DNA of 32,559 bases from Gemmatimonadota bacterium (GCA_016794835.1 JAEUJL010000189.1:1-32559); one strand, 5' to 3'. Positions 1 to 7,924 are shown, numbered from the stretch's first letter. The notes: generated by a model from the sequence alone, not told the origin. Made by a program: numbers and translations.

Positions 1-954
1 AACGCCAAGCAGGACATCGTGCGCCAGGCGCTGTCGCGCATTGGACATCGGGCGGTCGAGGTCGAGCCCGTTCGCCCGTCGCCAGGGACCTGGCGGTACC
101 GCAACAAGCTGACGCTCACCCTGCGCGGACGTGGGGCCGGACGGCATGGCGGGCTGCGCCGGCTGGGGTCACCCGACGCGGTCTTCGACCTCCGCGAGTG
201 CCTCGTGGCGGCCAAGCCCATCGAGCTCGCCTGGGGTGAGGTGCGCTCGGCCCTGGCCCTCCTTCCGGTGGGCGACGATGTCCGGGTCGTCCTGCGCGCG
301 GAGGCGAGCGGTGTCAGCCTCGTGGTGAAGGGCGGAGGCCCGTGGGGCGACCGGGACGCGTTCCTCGCTCGCTGTCCGTCCCTCACGCGCGTTCGCCACG
401 ATCGGTCCGCGTCGGCGCCGACGGACGATGACGACGCGGTCGCGTCGCTCGACGCTTTTGCTCAGGTGAACGATGCGATGGCCCGCGAGATGGAGGACCA
501 CGTGGTCCTCGCGATCCGCGAAACCTCACCCGCCCGCGTCGTGGATGCGTATGGCGGCCAGGGGCGGATCGCCGGGAGGCTGTCTGCCGCCGGGATTGCC
601 GTATCGCTGATCGAGTTTGACCCGGAGGCCACACGGGTGGCCGCCGCGGAGCACCCGGCGGTCGACGTCCGGACCGCCCGCGTGGAGGACGCAATCGCCG
701 ACGTCCTTCCGGCCGATGTGGTGCTCGTGAACCCGCCCCGCACGGGGCTGCACGCGAGGGTGTGCGAGGTCCTTGAAGGAGCCACCCCGCGACCCGACCG
801 CCTGATCTATGTGAGTTGCGACCCGGCCACCCTCGCCCGCGACCTGGGGCGATTGCCGTCCTGGCGGGTGGAGCGCGTGACCCCATTTGACCTCTTTCCG
901 CAGACGGCCCACGTGGAGACCGTCTGCGTCCTCAGCCCGGAGGTGATGTCATGA
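1..954 (+). CDS. TrmA/RlmD-family RNA (uracil-5-)-methyltransferase, 5'-truncated by window edge
   Basis: SAM-dependent methyltransferase that makes 5-methyluridine in rRNA or tRNA. The frame is open from base 1, so the GTG at 19 is probably internal and the N-terminal part lies outside the window. Seen directly: a SAM-binding motif I (VVDAYGGQG, about 538-564), an NPPRTGL motif (about 730-750) where relatives have DPPR, and the catalytic-loop motif YVSCDPATLARD with the nucleophilic Cys codon at 817-819. These are hallmarks of the TrmA/RumA/RlmCD family. Whether the target is 23S rRNA or tRNA cannot be decided from this fragment, and any TRAM domain or iron-sulfur cysteines would be upstream. 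The stop overlaps the next start (ATGA at 951-954), so the two are probably co-translated. Confidence 0.88.
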   Translation, partial: NAKQDIVRQALSRIGHRAVEVEPVRPSPGTWRYRNKLTLTLRGRGAGRHGGLRRLGSPDAVFDLRECLVAAKPIELAWGEVRSALALLPVGDDVRVVLRAEASGVSLVVKGGGPWGDRDAFLARCPSLTRVRHDRSASAPTDDDDAVASLDAFAQVNDAMAREMEDHVVLAIRETSPARVVDAYGGQGRIAGRLSAAGIAVSLIEFDPEATRVAAAEHPAVDVRTARVEDAIADVLPADVVLVNPPRTGLHARVCEVLEGATPRPDRLIYVSCDPATLARDLGRLPSWRVERVTPFDLFPQTAHVETVCVLSPEVMS

Positions 955-1475
955 AGTACGCCGTGGAGGTGAACGGCCAGCGCGTCGACCTGGCCCTGGA
1001 GGAGGGAGGGGTCAGGGTCCTGGGCGACGGAGGGGCCCCGGCGACCGACGCGGTGCTTCCCGCGCACCTGGAACAGGTCGAGGGGACCCCGGTCTACCTC
1101 GTGCGGCTGGGGGAGGCGGTGCATCGGGTCGTGGTCTCCCGGGGCGAGACCCGGGGAGCATATGCGCTCTGGATCGACGGGTATCGGTACGCCGCGGAAG
1201 CCCTGGACGAGCGGACCCGGGCCATCCGGGAGCTGACCGCAGCGGCGGCGGGGGCGCAGGGGCCTCGCCCCCTGGTCGCCCCGATGCCGGGCCTGATCGT
1301 TCGGCTCCATGTGGCGGTGGGCGACGAGGTCGTTCCGGGGCAGCCCCTGGTCTCCATGGAAGCGATGAAGATGGAGAATGAGCTCCGGTCGCTCTCCGGT
1401 GGGCGGGTGGCGGCGATCCCGGTGGCCCCCGGCCAGCCGGTGGAGAAGGGGGCGGTCCTGGTGGAGCTGGCCTAG
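951..1475 (+). CDS. Biotin carboxyl carrier protein (biotin/lipoyl attachment domain)
   Basis: A 174-residue protein ending in a biotinyl domain with the canonical MEAMKMEN motif; Lys140 is the expected biotinylated residue, and PMPG (residues 111-114) marks the domain start. The first ~100 residues resemble the linker/BT region found before the biotinyl domain in acetyl-, propionyl- and methylcrotonyl-CoA carboxylase alpha chains, not the short AccB of E. coli. The likely role is carrying carboxybiotin between the carboxylase and carboxyltransferase of an acyl-CoA carboxylase; which acyl-CoA is unknown because no other subunit is present here. It starts at an ATG overlapping the methyltransferase stop. 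A 6-bp GC hairpin follows the stop. Confidence 0.88.
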   Translation: MKYAVEVNGQRVDLALEEGGVRVLGDGGAPATDAVLPAHLEQVEGTPVYLVRLGEAVHRVVVSRGETRGAYALWIDGYRYAAEALDERTRAIRELTAAAAGAQGPRPLVAPMPGLIVRLHVAVGDEVVPGQPLVSMEAMKMENELRSLSGGRVAAIPVAPGQPVEKGAVLVELA

Positions 1476-1480
1476 GGAGC

Positions 1481-1496
1481 CCGGCGATTTCGCCGG
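1481..1496 (+). terminator. Small GC hairpin after the biotin carrier gene
   Basis: CCGGCG-ATTT-CGCCGG, a perfect 6-bp stem with a 4-base loop, 6 bases after the stop codon and upstream of the rplM promoter. No T-tract follows, so termination is only a guess. Confidence 0.35.
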
Positions 1497-1506
1497 CCGG
1501 TCTCCG

Positions 1507-1535
1507 TTGACACACCAGAAGGGGCTACCTACTTT
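1507..1535 (+). promoter_or_regulatory. Sigma-70-type promoter for rplM-rpsI
   Basis: A perfect TTGACA (-35) at 1507-1512, a 17-base spacer and TACTTT (-10) at 1530-1535. Predicted start of transcription is near 1542, leaving a leader of about 75 bases before rplM. The leader contains short GC-rich complementary segments (around 1571-1595), which could host L13 feedback control, but this is not demonstrated. Confidence 0.7.
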
Positions 1536-1616
1536 CAGGGTCTGCCATAAACCACGTATCCATCGCACTTTGCGCGCCTTTGCCGGCCGCGCGTGGCGTC
1601 ACCCAGGTTCGTCCTC

Positions 1617-2063
1617 ATGAAGACTTTCAGCGCGACCCCCAAAGACATCCAGCGTCACTGGTTCGTTGTTGACGCGGAAGGGATGGTGCTCGGTCGCCTC
1701 GCCTCCGAGATCGCCCGCATCCTGCGTGGCAAGCACAAGCCGATCTACACGCCGCACATGGATACCGGTGACAATGTCATCGTGATCAATGCCGCGAAGG
1801 TCAAGGTGACAGGCAAGAAGGGCGAGCAGAAGAACTACTTCTCGCACACCGGTTACATGGGGCACGAGCGGCACACGCCGTACGCCATGTTGCACGGCAA
1901 GCACCCGGAGCGGGTGATCGAGAAGGCCGTCTTCGGCATGCTTCCCAAGTCCGCGCTCGCCCGCCAGGTGTTGCGCCTCAAGCTCCGCGTCTATGCTGGC
2001 GCCGAGCACCCGCATGCGGCCCAGCAGCCGACTGCGCTTTCCTTTGATCGCAAGAGTGCCTGA
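1617..2063 (+). CDS. rplM: 50S ribosomal protein L13
   Basis: Large-subunit ribosomal protein, 148 residues, near the usual ~142-150. Family features are visible: the N-terminal [16 protein letters not shown] segment, the [18 protein letters not shown] core, and [32 protein letters not shown]. The ATG at 1617 was chosen because homologous sequence begins there; an in-frame GTG at 1593 only adds eight unconserved residues. It is followed after two bases by rpsI, the conserved L13-S9 pair, and is preceded by its own near-consensus promoter. Confidence 0.97.
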   Translation: MKTFSATPKDIQRHWFVVDAEGMVLGRLASEIARILRGKHKPIYTPHMDTGDNVIVINAAKVKVTGKKGEQKNYFSHTGYMGHERHTPYAMLHGKHPERVIEKAVFGMLPKSALARQVLRLKLRVYAGAEHPHAAQQPTALSFDRKSA

Positions 2064-2065
2064 GC

Positions 2066-2458
2066 ATGGCTGAAACGCAACTCCGCGCAGTGGGCCGCCG
2101 CAAGGAAGCGGTGTGTCGTGTGACCCTGAAGCCCGGCTCGGGCAAGTGGGACGTCAACGGGCGCACGCTCGGCGACTACTTCCCGCGTCCGTCGCTGGTC
2201 TCGGCCATCCAGCAGGCGTTCACCGCGACCGACTCGCTCGGCCGCTTCGACGTGCGTGCCAAGCTCGAAGGTGGTGGACAGACCGGCCAGGCCGGTGCCC
2301 TCCGTCTCGCGGTGGCGCGCGCCCTGGTCTCGCTGGACGAGACGCATCGCCGCAAGCTGCGTGACCTCGGCCTGCTGACCCGCGACGCGCGTGCGGTCGA
2401 GCGCAAGAAGCCAGGCCGTCCTGGCGCCCGCAAGCGCTTCCAGTTCTCCAAGCGCTAG
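2066..2458 (+). CDS. rpsI: 30S ribosomal protein S9
   Basis: Small-subunit protein of 130 residues, the normal length. It shows the start motif VGRRKEAVCRV, the core GGGQTGQAGALRLAVARAL, and the C-terminal tail GARKRFQFSKR, whose last residues reach the P-site tRNA in ribosome structures (family knowledge). It is separated from rplM by two bases, so the two are surely co-transcribed. Two perfect GC hairpins lie between it and rpsB. Confidence 0.97.
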   Translation: MAETQLRAVGRRKEAVCRVTLKPGSGKWDVNGRTLGDYFPRPSLVSAIQQAFTATDSLGRFDVRAKLEGGGQTGQAGALRLAVARALVSLDETHRRKLRDLGLLTRDARAVERKKPGRPGARKRFQFSKR

Positions 2459-2467
2459 TCGCATCCC

Positions 2468-2487
2468 GCATCCCCGCACGGGGATGC
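2468..2487 (+). terminator. Perfect 8-bp hairpin between rpsI and rpsB
   Basis: GCATCCCC-GCAC-GGGGATGC, 8 bp with a tetraloop, ten bases after the rpsI stop. No T-run follows. It could be a factor-assisted terminator, a 3'-end stabiliser or part of a leader structure. Confidence 0.45.
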
Positions 2488-2498
2488 CAGTGGAAAGG

Positions 2499-2526
2499 GC
2501 TCCCCGGGTTGCCGGTGCCGGGGAGC
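2499..2526 (+). terminator. Perfect 9-bp hairpin upstream of rpsB
   Basis: GCTCCCCGG pairs with CCGGGGAGC around a 10-base loop, 12 bases after the previous hairpin. The remaining leader to rpsB (2527-2651) is non-coding. Many bacteria autoregulate rpsB-tsf through an S2-binding leader, so this could be part of such an element. No T-tract is present. Confidence 0.4.
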
Positions 2527-2651
2527 AGGCAGGACCACCGGCGCATCGTCCCTCATCTCGCACGCGCTCCCGAGTCGCCTCGGGTGCCGGCTTCGGCCGG
2601 TCGAAGGCGACGCCGACGGACGCGGACGCACAACCCGACAAGGACACTTTC

Positions 2652-3551
2652 ATGAAGCCGACACTCGAGCAGTTGCTGGAAGCGGGCGTTCACTTCGGGC
2701 ACCAGACCCGGCGTTGGAACCCCAAGATGCGCCGGTTCATCTTCGCCGAGCGCAACGGCATCCACATCATCGATCTGCAGAAGACCCTCAAGCAGATCGA
2801 CGATGCCGAGAAGTTCATCCGCGAGATCGTCCTCCGCGGCGAGAACGTCCTCTTCGTCTGCACCAAGCGGCAGCTCGGCTCCATCGTGCGCGCGGAAGCC
2901 GATCGCTGCGGCGCCCTCTATGTCACGGAGCGCTGGCTCGGTGGCTTGCTCACGAACTTCGGCACCATCAAGAAGCAGACGCGCCGGCTCAAGGAGCTGG
3001 AAGCGGGCTCCGAGGCGGGCGGCGAGTTCGAGAACTACACCAAGAAGGAGCAGCTGCTGCTCACGCGTCAGCGCGACAAGCTCCTGAAGAACCTCTCCGG
3101 CATCAAGAACATGGGCCGCCTCCCGGGCCTCATGTTCGTGATCGATTCCAAGAAGGAACGCATCGCGGTCAGCGAGGCCAACAAGCTCGGCATCCCGATC
3201 GTCGCGATCTGCGATACCAACTCGGATCCGGACCAGATCACGATGCCGATCGCGGGCAACGACGACGCGATTCGCTCGGTGGAGTTGATCACGCGCTTCA
3301 TTGCGGACCTGATCCTCGAGGCCCGTCGGGAGGCCCCGGTGCGCCAGGTCGAGGAAGAGGCGGAAGAGACGACGTATTCGTCGGATCGCGGGATGGAGCC
3401 GGCCGGTGAGGACGAGCGCCGCCGTCGGCGTCGCCCGCGTCGTCGTCGGGCCAACCCGGGCGCCCTCGCGGCGCGGCTCAAGCCGGGCGCGCCGGAAGGC
3501 GGCGAAGCAGGGAGCGACGCCGGTGATGCCGGCGACGCTGGAGCGGAATAA
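2652..3551 (+). CDS. rpsB: 30S ribosomal protein S2
   Basis: Small-subunit ribosomal protein, 299 residues. The ATG at 2652 opens the family N-terminus MKPTLEQLLEAGVHFGHQTRRWNPKM; the open frame upstream to 2391 is non-homologous leader. Core motifs include RNGIHIIDLQKT, CTKRQ, ERWLGGLLTNF and the C-terminal ICDTNSDPDQITMPIAGNDDAIRSVELI. The protein runs about 60 residues past the usual end, with an acidic stretch, a run of arginines (about residues 254-266) and an Ala/Gly/Asp-rich end, so it is clearly longer than the ~240-residue norm. It is followed by tsf, as in most bacteria, with a strong hairpin between. Confidence 0.96.
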   Translation: MKPTLEQLLEAGVHFGHQTRRWNPKMRRFIFAERNGIHIIDLQKTLKQIDDAEKFIREIVLRGENVLFVCTKRQLGSIVRAEADRCGALYVTERWLGGLLTNFGTIKKQTRRLKELEAGSEAGGEFENYTKKEQLLLTRQRDKLLKNLSGIKNMGRLPGLMFVIDSKKERIAVSEANKLGIPIVAICDTNSDPDQITMPIAGNDDAIRSVELITRFIADLILEARREAPVRQVEEEAEETTYSSDRGMEPAGEDERRRRRRPRRRRANPGALAARLKPGAPEGGEAGSDAGDAGDAGAE

Positions 3552-3611
3552 GCAATCGAGGCGGCGCCTCGGACTCCTCCCGGTTCACTCCGGGATCATG
3601 GATCACCATCG

Positions 3612-3638
3612 CGCCGCCGGCCTCCCACGCCGGCGGCG
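3612..3638 (+). terminator. Perfect 10-bp GC hairpin between rpsB and tsf
   Basis: CGCCGCCGGC pairs with GCCGGCGGCG around a 7-base loop. Only TTCTC follows, so it is not a classical intrinsic terminator. It may be an attenuator separating rpsB from tsf expression. The tsf ribosome-binding site (AAGGAG, 3654-3659) lies 16 bases downstream. Confidence 0.45.
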
Positions 3639-3669
3639 TTCTCACAACAGGGCAAGGAGTGGTTCGAAC

Positions 3670-4560
3670 ATGGCTGTGACTGCCAAGGACGTGGCTGACC
3701 TCCGCGCGCGCACCGGCGCCGGGATGATGGATTGCAAGAAGGCCCTCGAGGAGTCGGCGGGCGACATCCAGAAGGCGGTGGAACTCCTCCGCATGAAGGG
3801 GATCGCCAAGGCCGAGAAGCGCGCCGGACGCACCGCGTCCGAGGGACGCATCGTGGTCAAGTCGGCCGACAACGGCAGCGTGGCCGCCATCATCGAGGTC
3901 AACTCGGAGACGGACTTCGTCGCGCGCAACGATGAGTTTGGGGCGTTCGCCCAGGGCATCGCCGATCACGTCTTCGCCGATGCGAGCCTGGACGCGGCGG
4001 TGGCCGTCGCAGCAGAAGGGAGCGTGCCGACCCAGAAGTACCACGCGGACGCGTCCAAGACGGTTGACGAGGTCGTGAAGGAAGCCTCGGCCAAGACCGG
4101 CGAGAACGTCGTGCTGCGTCGCTACGCGCGGCTGGTGTCGGACGGCGTGGTGGGCTCGTACGTGCACTTCAACGGCAAGGTGGCCGTCCTGGTCGATGTG
4201 CGTGGATCGTCGGGTGACGCGGCGCGGGAACTCGCCAAGTCGGTCGCCGAGCACGTCGCCGCCGGGGTCCCCCGCGTGCCGTACGGCGTGACCCGCGATG
4301 ACGTCCCGGCGGAGTTCGTCGCCAAGGAGCGCGAGATCTTCACCGAGCAGGCCCGGCAGTCGGGCAAGCCGGACAACATCATCGCGAAGATGGTGGACGG
4401 GCAGGTGAACAAGCTGTACGCCGAGGCGGCCCTCATCGAGCAGCCGTGGGTCCGGGACCCGAACATGACGATCAAGCAGCTCGCCGAGCAGAAGTCGAAG
4501 GAAGCCGGCGCCACGCTGAGCGTCCGGCGCTTCGTCCGGTACCAGATGGGTGAGGAGTAA
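3670..4560 (+). CDS. tsf: Translation elongation factor Ts
   Basis: Nucleotide-exchange factor that reloads EF-Tu with GTP. It has 296 residues, close to the E. coli size of 283. The N-terminal UBA-like domain (DVADLRARTGAGMMDCKKALEE) contains the TGAGMMDCKKAL signature, and the core carries the NSETDFVARNDEF motif that contacts EF-Tu. The C-terminal end (LAEQKSKEAGATLSVRRFVRYQMGEE) is also typical. The ATG at 3670 matches the family start and has AAGGAG upstream; the frame open since 3406 is not homologous. It is part of the rpsB-tsf-pyrH-frr series. Confidence 0.96.
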   Translation: MAVTAKDVADLRARTGAGMMDCKKALEESAGDIQKAVELLRMKGIAKAEKRAGRTASEGRIVVKSADNGSVAAIIEVNSETDFVARNDEFGAFAQGIADHVFADASLDAAVAVAAEGSVPTQKYHADASKTVDEVVKEASAKTGENVVLRRYARLVSDGVVGSYVHFNGKVAVLVDVRGSSGDAARELAKSVAEHVAAGVPRVPYGVTRDDVPAEFVAKEREIFTEQARQSGKPDNIIAKMVDGQVNKLYAEAALIEQPWVRDPNMTIKQLAEQKSKEAGATLSVRRFVRYQMGEE

Positions 4561-4582
4561 GGTCGACCTTCGACCGTGGTGT

Positions 4583-4621
4583 GCGCCGTGGGGCGGGCCC
4601 GTCAGCCCGGGTCCACGGCGC
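4583..4621 (+). terminator. 9-bp GC hairpin between tsf and pyrH
   Basis: GCGCCGTGG (4583-4591) pairs with CCACGGCGC (4613-4621); the 21-base interior contains a further GGGC/GCCC pairing potential. No T-tract follows. It resembles the hairpins before rpsB and tsf and may set relative expression within this series. Confidence 0.4.
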
Positions 4622-4687
4622 CACGCCTCCCACTTGCTTCCGGCCCCGCTGCACTGCCACCTTCGCTAGACGCCCAACCTGAGCTGC

Positions 4688-5407
4688 ATGCCTGATTCCC
4701 GTCCCGCCTACGAACGCATCCTCCTCAAGCTCTCGGGCGAGGCCCTCGCCGGGGACAAGGGATCGGGGTACGACTTTGATCGCGTGGGCCAGTTCTGCGA
4801 CGAGATCAAGGGGGTCGTGGAGATGGGGGTCGGCGTTGGCCTGGTGATCGGCGGCGGCAACATGGTGCGCGGTACCCAGCTCGCCGCACTCGGGATGGAC
4901 CGGGTGGCGGCCGACTACATGGGGATGCTGGGCACCGTCATCAACGCGCTCGCGCTGCAGGACGTGCTGGAGAAGCGCGGGCTCGACACGCGGGTGATGA
5001 CCGCGATCCGGATGGAGGAGCTGGCCGAGCCGTACATCCGGCGGCGGGCACTGCGCCACTTCGACAAGGGGCGCATCGTCATCTTCGCGGCCGGGACCGG
5101 CAACCCGTACTTCTCGACGGATACGGCGGCGGTCCTCCGCGCCATCCAGATCAAGGCCAACGTCATCATCAAGGCGACGTCCGTGGATGGCGTCTACACG
5201 GCCGATCCCAAGAAGAACCCCGATGCGCGCCGGTACGAGACCATCTCCTACCGCGACGTGATGCTGGAGGAGCTCGGGGTGATGGACCAGACCGCCGTGA
5301 CGCTGTCCAAGGAAAACCGGTTACCGCTGATCGTCCTCAACATCCACGAACGCGGAGCTGTCGCACGCGCGGTGCGCGGTGAACGCGTGGGAACCCTCGT
5401 CTCATGA
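4688..5407 (+). CDS. pyrH: UMP kinase
   Basis: Phosphorylates UMP to UDP with ATP in pyrimidine nucleotide synthesis; a hexamer of the amino-acid-kinase fold. It has 239 residues, the usual length. Visible motifs are ILLKLSGEAL at the N-terminus, the GGGNMVRG nucleotide/UMP-binding loop, the AAGTGNPYFSTDTAAVLRA segment, and ATSVDGVYTADPKKNP with the ATP-site residues. It sits between tsf and frr as in many bacteria. Its last four bases (ATGA) overlap the frr start, indicating translational coupling. Confidence 0.97.
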   Translation: MPDSRPAYERILLKLSGEALAGDKGSGYDFDRVGQFCDEIKGVVEMGVGVGLVIGGGNMVRGTQLAALGMDRVAADYMGMLGTVINALALQDVLEKRGLDTRVMTAIRMEELAEPYIRRRALRHFDKGRIVIFAAGTGNPYFSTDTAAVLRAIQIKANVIIKATSVDGVYTADPKKNPDARRYETISYRDVMLEELGVMDQTAVTLSKENRLPLIVLNIHERGAVARAVRGERVGTLVS

Positions 5408-5958
5408 GCACACTCGCAGCGATCCTCAAGGACGCGAAGGCCCACATGGACAAGGCCTTCGAGAGCACGAAGCATGAGTTCGCGTCCATTCGCTCCGGCA
5501 AGGCGTCGCCGAACATGCTGGACACCGTCCGGGTGGAGATGTACGGCACCAGCATGATGATGAACCAGGTCGCCACCGTGGCCGCCCCCGAGCCGCGCGT
5601 CCTGATCGTCACGCCGTTCGACAAGGGCCAGATCAAGCTGATCGAGAAGGCGATTCGCGAGGCGGAACTCGGCCTCGATCCGGTGACGCAGGGCCACGTG
5701 GTCCGCGTGCCGCTCCCGTCCATGAACGAGCAGCGGCGGAAGGACCTGGCCAAGGTGATCCACAAACTCGCCGAAGAAGGGCGGATCTCCGTGCGCCACT
5801 GGCGCACCGAGGCGCGGGACAAGTTCAAGAAGATCGACGGCGTCTCCGAGGATGACGTCAAGCACGCCGAGAAGGACCTGCAGAAGCTGCATGATGAGGC
5901 CGTGGCGAAGATCGATGCGGCCATGAAGGCGAAGGAAGCCGAGATCATGGAGGTCTGA
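5404..5958 (+). CDS. frr: Ribosome recycling factor
   Basis: Splits post-termination ribosomes together with EF-G. It has 184 residues, the typical length. Recognisable segments are the helical N-terminus, the conserved SIRSGKASPNMLD region, the LPSMNEQRRKDLAKVIHKLAEEGRISVRHWR region, and the DVKHAEKDLQKLHDEAVAKID helix. It overlaps pyrH by four bases. The last codons contain a GGAGG (5949-5953) that sits at ideal distance for a start at 5961, the expected N-terminus of cdsA. In many bacteria uppS lies between frr and cdsA; here it is absent. Confidence 0.97.
   Translation: MSTLAAILKDAKAHMDKAFESTKHEFASIRSGKASPNMLDTVRVEMYGTSMMMNQVATVAAPEPRVLIVTPFDKGQIKLIEKAIREAELGLDPVTQGHVVRVPLPSMNEQRRKDLAKVIHKLAEEGRISVRHWRTEARDKFKKIDGVSEDDVKHAEKDLQKLHDEAVAKIDAAMKAKEAEIMEV
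5949..5953 (+). promoter_or_regulatory. Shine-Dalgarno GGAGG pointing to a non-canonical cdsA start
   Basis: GGAGG inside the end of frr. The 7-base spacing places the start at ATC 5961; CTG at 5955 is only one base away. In the cdsA frame there is no ATG, GTG or TTG between the upstream stop (5895-5897) and GTG 6018, so this site decides between a rare ATC/CTG start and an N-terminally shortened protein. Confidence 0.55.
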
Positions 5959-5960
5959 CC

Positions 5961-6818
5961 ATCGGCGAACTCGCGCGCCGCGTCGCTGTCGCGATCGTCG
6001 GCATCCCGATCGTAGGTGTGCTGGTCTACCTCGGCGCGCTCCCGCTGGCGTTGTTGCTCGCGCTCCTCGGTGGCCTCGGGGCCTGGGAGCTGTTCCGCAT
6101 GGCGCGCCACGGGGGGATCGAGCCGATGGACGTGTTCGGTGTGGCGATCGCTGCCGGGCTCCCGCTGTACACGGCGCTCTGGGCGTCCGGTGCCCTGGCC
6201 GCTCCCGCCGCCCTCGCGGCCGTCGTGCTGGTGACCCTGCTGGGCGCCTCGCTGTGGGCGCGAGGGGTGGAGGGGCGCCCTCTCGCCTCGGTCTCCGTCA
6301 CGGCCTTCGGGGCGGTGTACACCGGCGGGCTGCTCTGCTTCGCCTGGTTGTTGCGCAATCACCGCTTTGCGGCGACAGCGGCGGCAGGAACGGCGCTCGT
6401 GATGTACCCCGTGGTGCTCACCTGGGCCTCGGACATTGGCGCCTACTTCGTCGGGCGGGCGCTGGGCCGCGCCAAGCTCATGCCGGCGATTTCCCCCGGA
6501 AAGACGCGCGCCGGTGCGTGGGGTGCGCTCGTGGTCACCGCACTGGCCAGCGTGGCCTATATCCGCCTGGTGCTCGAGCCCCAGGCGCAGCTCTCCCTCA
6601 CGCTCGGTATCGCGATCGCGTTTGGCCTCCTCGTGAGTGTGGTCGCGCAGGTTGGCGACCTGTTCGAGTCGATGCTCAAGCGAGAAGCGAAGGTGAAGGA
6701 CAGCTCGCACCTCCTGCCGGGGCACGGGGGTATCCTCGATCGGCTGGACTCGCTCTACTTCGTCCTGCCGGTGGCGTATCTCGTGCTCGAGCAGGCGCTC
6801 AAGCCGGTGACACGATGA
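5961..6818 (+). CDS. cdsA: Phosphatidate cytidylyltransferase
   Basis: Inner-membrane enzyme making CDP-diacylglycerol from phosphatidic acid and CTP, the entry to phospholipid synthesis. The C-terminal signature is clear: QVGDLFESMLKREAKVKDSS followed by LLPGHGGILDRLDS, plus SPGKTRAG earlier. Several hydrophobic segments span the rest. The first canonical start, GTG 6018, falls inside the first membrane helix. The homologous N-terminus (GELARRVAVAIVGIPIVGVLVYLG) requires a start at ATC 5961 (285 residues, good Shine-Dalgarno) or CTG 5955; from GTG 6018 the protein would be 266 residues. It overlaps dxr by four bases (ATGA). Confidence 0.85.
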   Translation: MGELARRVAVAIVGIPIVGVLVYLGALPLALLLALLGGLGAWELFRMARHGGIEPMDVFGVAIAAGLPLYTALWASGALAAPAALAAVVLVTLLGASLWARGVEGRPLASVSVTAFGAVYTGGLLCFAWLLRNHRFAATAAAGTALVMYPVVLTWASDIGAYFVGRALGRAKLMPAISPGKTRAGAWGALVVTALASVAYIRLVLEPQAQLSLTLGIAIAFGLLVSVVAQVGDLFESMLKREAKVKDSSHLLPGHGGILDRLDSLYFVLPVAYLVLEQALKPVTR

Positions 6819-7924
6819 GCCGGCGCGGCGTAGCGATCCTCGGGGCGACCGGGTCGATCGGTACGTCCGCCCTCCGGGTCATCGCCCGGCACCCCGACCA
6901 GTTTCGCGTGGTGGCACTCACGGCGCACGCGAATCGCGAGGCGCTCGATCAGCTGGTGACGGCCCATCACCCGGTGTTCGCCGGCTTGAGCGGATCGGCG
7001 GGCGGGGGCGACGTCCTGCTGGCTGCCGCCACGCACCCCGACGTGGACATCGTGCTGAATGCGGTCGTTGGCGCTGCTGGGCTCGCGGCCACGCTGGCGG
7101 CCCTCGATGCCGGGAAGCGGGTGGCGCTGGCCAACAAGGAATCGCTGGTCGTTGGCGGCCAGCTCGTGCTCGAGGCCGCGCGTCGTGGTGGGGGGGAACT
7201 GGTCCCGGTGGATTCGGAACATTCCGCGATCCTCCAGGCCCTGGGCTCGGCGCCGACGTCGAGCGTGCGTCGCCTGGTGCTCACCGCGTCGGGGGGGCCG
7301 TTCCGCGCCAGCAGTGCCGCCGAGGTGGTCACGGCAACGGTGGGGCAGACCCTGCGTCACCCCACCTGGTCGATGGGGCGGAAGATCACGGTGGACAGCG
7401 CGACCCTGGCGAACAAGGCGCTCGAGGTGATCGAGGCGCATTTTCTCTTTGGTCTGCCGTTCGATGCCATCGATGTGGTGGTGCACCCGCAGAGCATCGT
7501 GCATTCGTTCGTGGAGTTCGTGGACGGGTCGATGCTGGCGCAGCTCGGCGTGCCCTCGATGGAGCTCCCGATCCTGTATGCCTTCACCCATCCCGAGCGA
7601 TCCACGGATGTGGGGATCCCGCGGCTGGACCCGGTGGCGATGGGGTCACTGACCTTCGAGGCGGTGCGCCACGACGTCTTCCCGATGCTTTCCATCGGGG
7701 TCGGGGCCGCGCGGCGGGGTGGGGCCGGTGCGGCGGTGTTCAATGCGGCAAACGAGGTGGCGGTAGGTCACTTCCTTGACGGACGCATCACATTTGGTGG
7801 GATCCCGGAGGTGGTCGGCGAAACCGTCGACACGCTGGGATCGTTGGCTGGAGGGACCCGGCAGGAACTCCTGGACGCGGATGCGCGCGCCCGGGCACAC
7901 GTGGAGGGATTGGTGCGATGCTGA
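6815..7924 (+). CDS. dxr: 1-deoxy-D-xylulose 5-phosphate reductoisomerase
   Basis: Second step of the MEP isoprenoid pathway: NADPH-dependent conversion of DXP to MEP. It has 369 residues, slightly short of the usual ~390-400. NADPH-binding GATGSIG is near the N-terminus. Other family segments are ALANKESLVVGG, PVDSEHSAILQAL (the metal-binding D-x-E pair), LTASGGPFR, the active-site loop HPTWSMGRKITVDSATLANK, and VHPQSIVHSFVEFVDGS. The ATG at 6815 gives the correct N-terminus; the much longer open frame upstream is the shadow of cdsA. It overlaps cdsA by four bases and rseP by seven. Confidence 0.97.
   Translation: MSRRGVAILGATGSIGTSALRVIARHPDQFRVVALTAHANREALDQLVTAHHPVFAGLSGSAGGGDVLLAAATHPDVDIVLNAVVGAAGLAATLAALDAGKRVALANKESLVVGGQLVLEAARRGGGELVPVDSEHSAILQALGSAPTSSVRRLVLTASGGPFRASSAAEVVTATVGQTLRHPTWSMGRKITVDSATLANKALEVIEAHFLFGLPFDAIDVVVHPQSIVHSFVEFVDGSMLAQLGVPSMELPILYAFTHPERSTDVGIPRLDPVAMGSLTFEAVRHDVFPMLSIGVGAARRGGAGAAVFNAANEVAVGHFLDGRITFGGIPEVVGETVDTLGSLAGGTRQELLDADARARAHVEGLVRC

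Noticed and set aside
5337-6725. 462-residue minus-strand frame opposite frr and cdsA
   Set aside because: Opposite two essential conserved genes; no motif and no ribosome-binding site.
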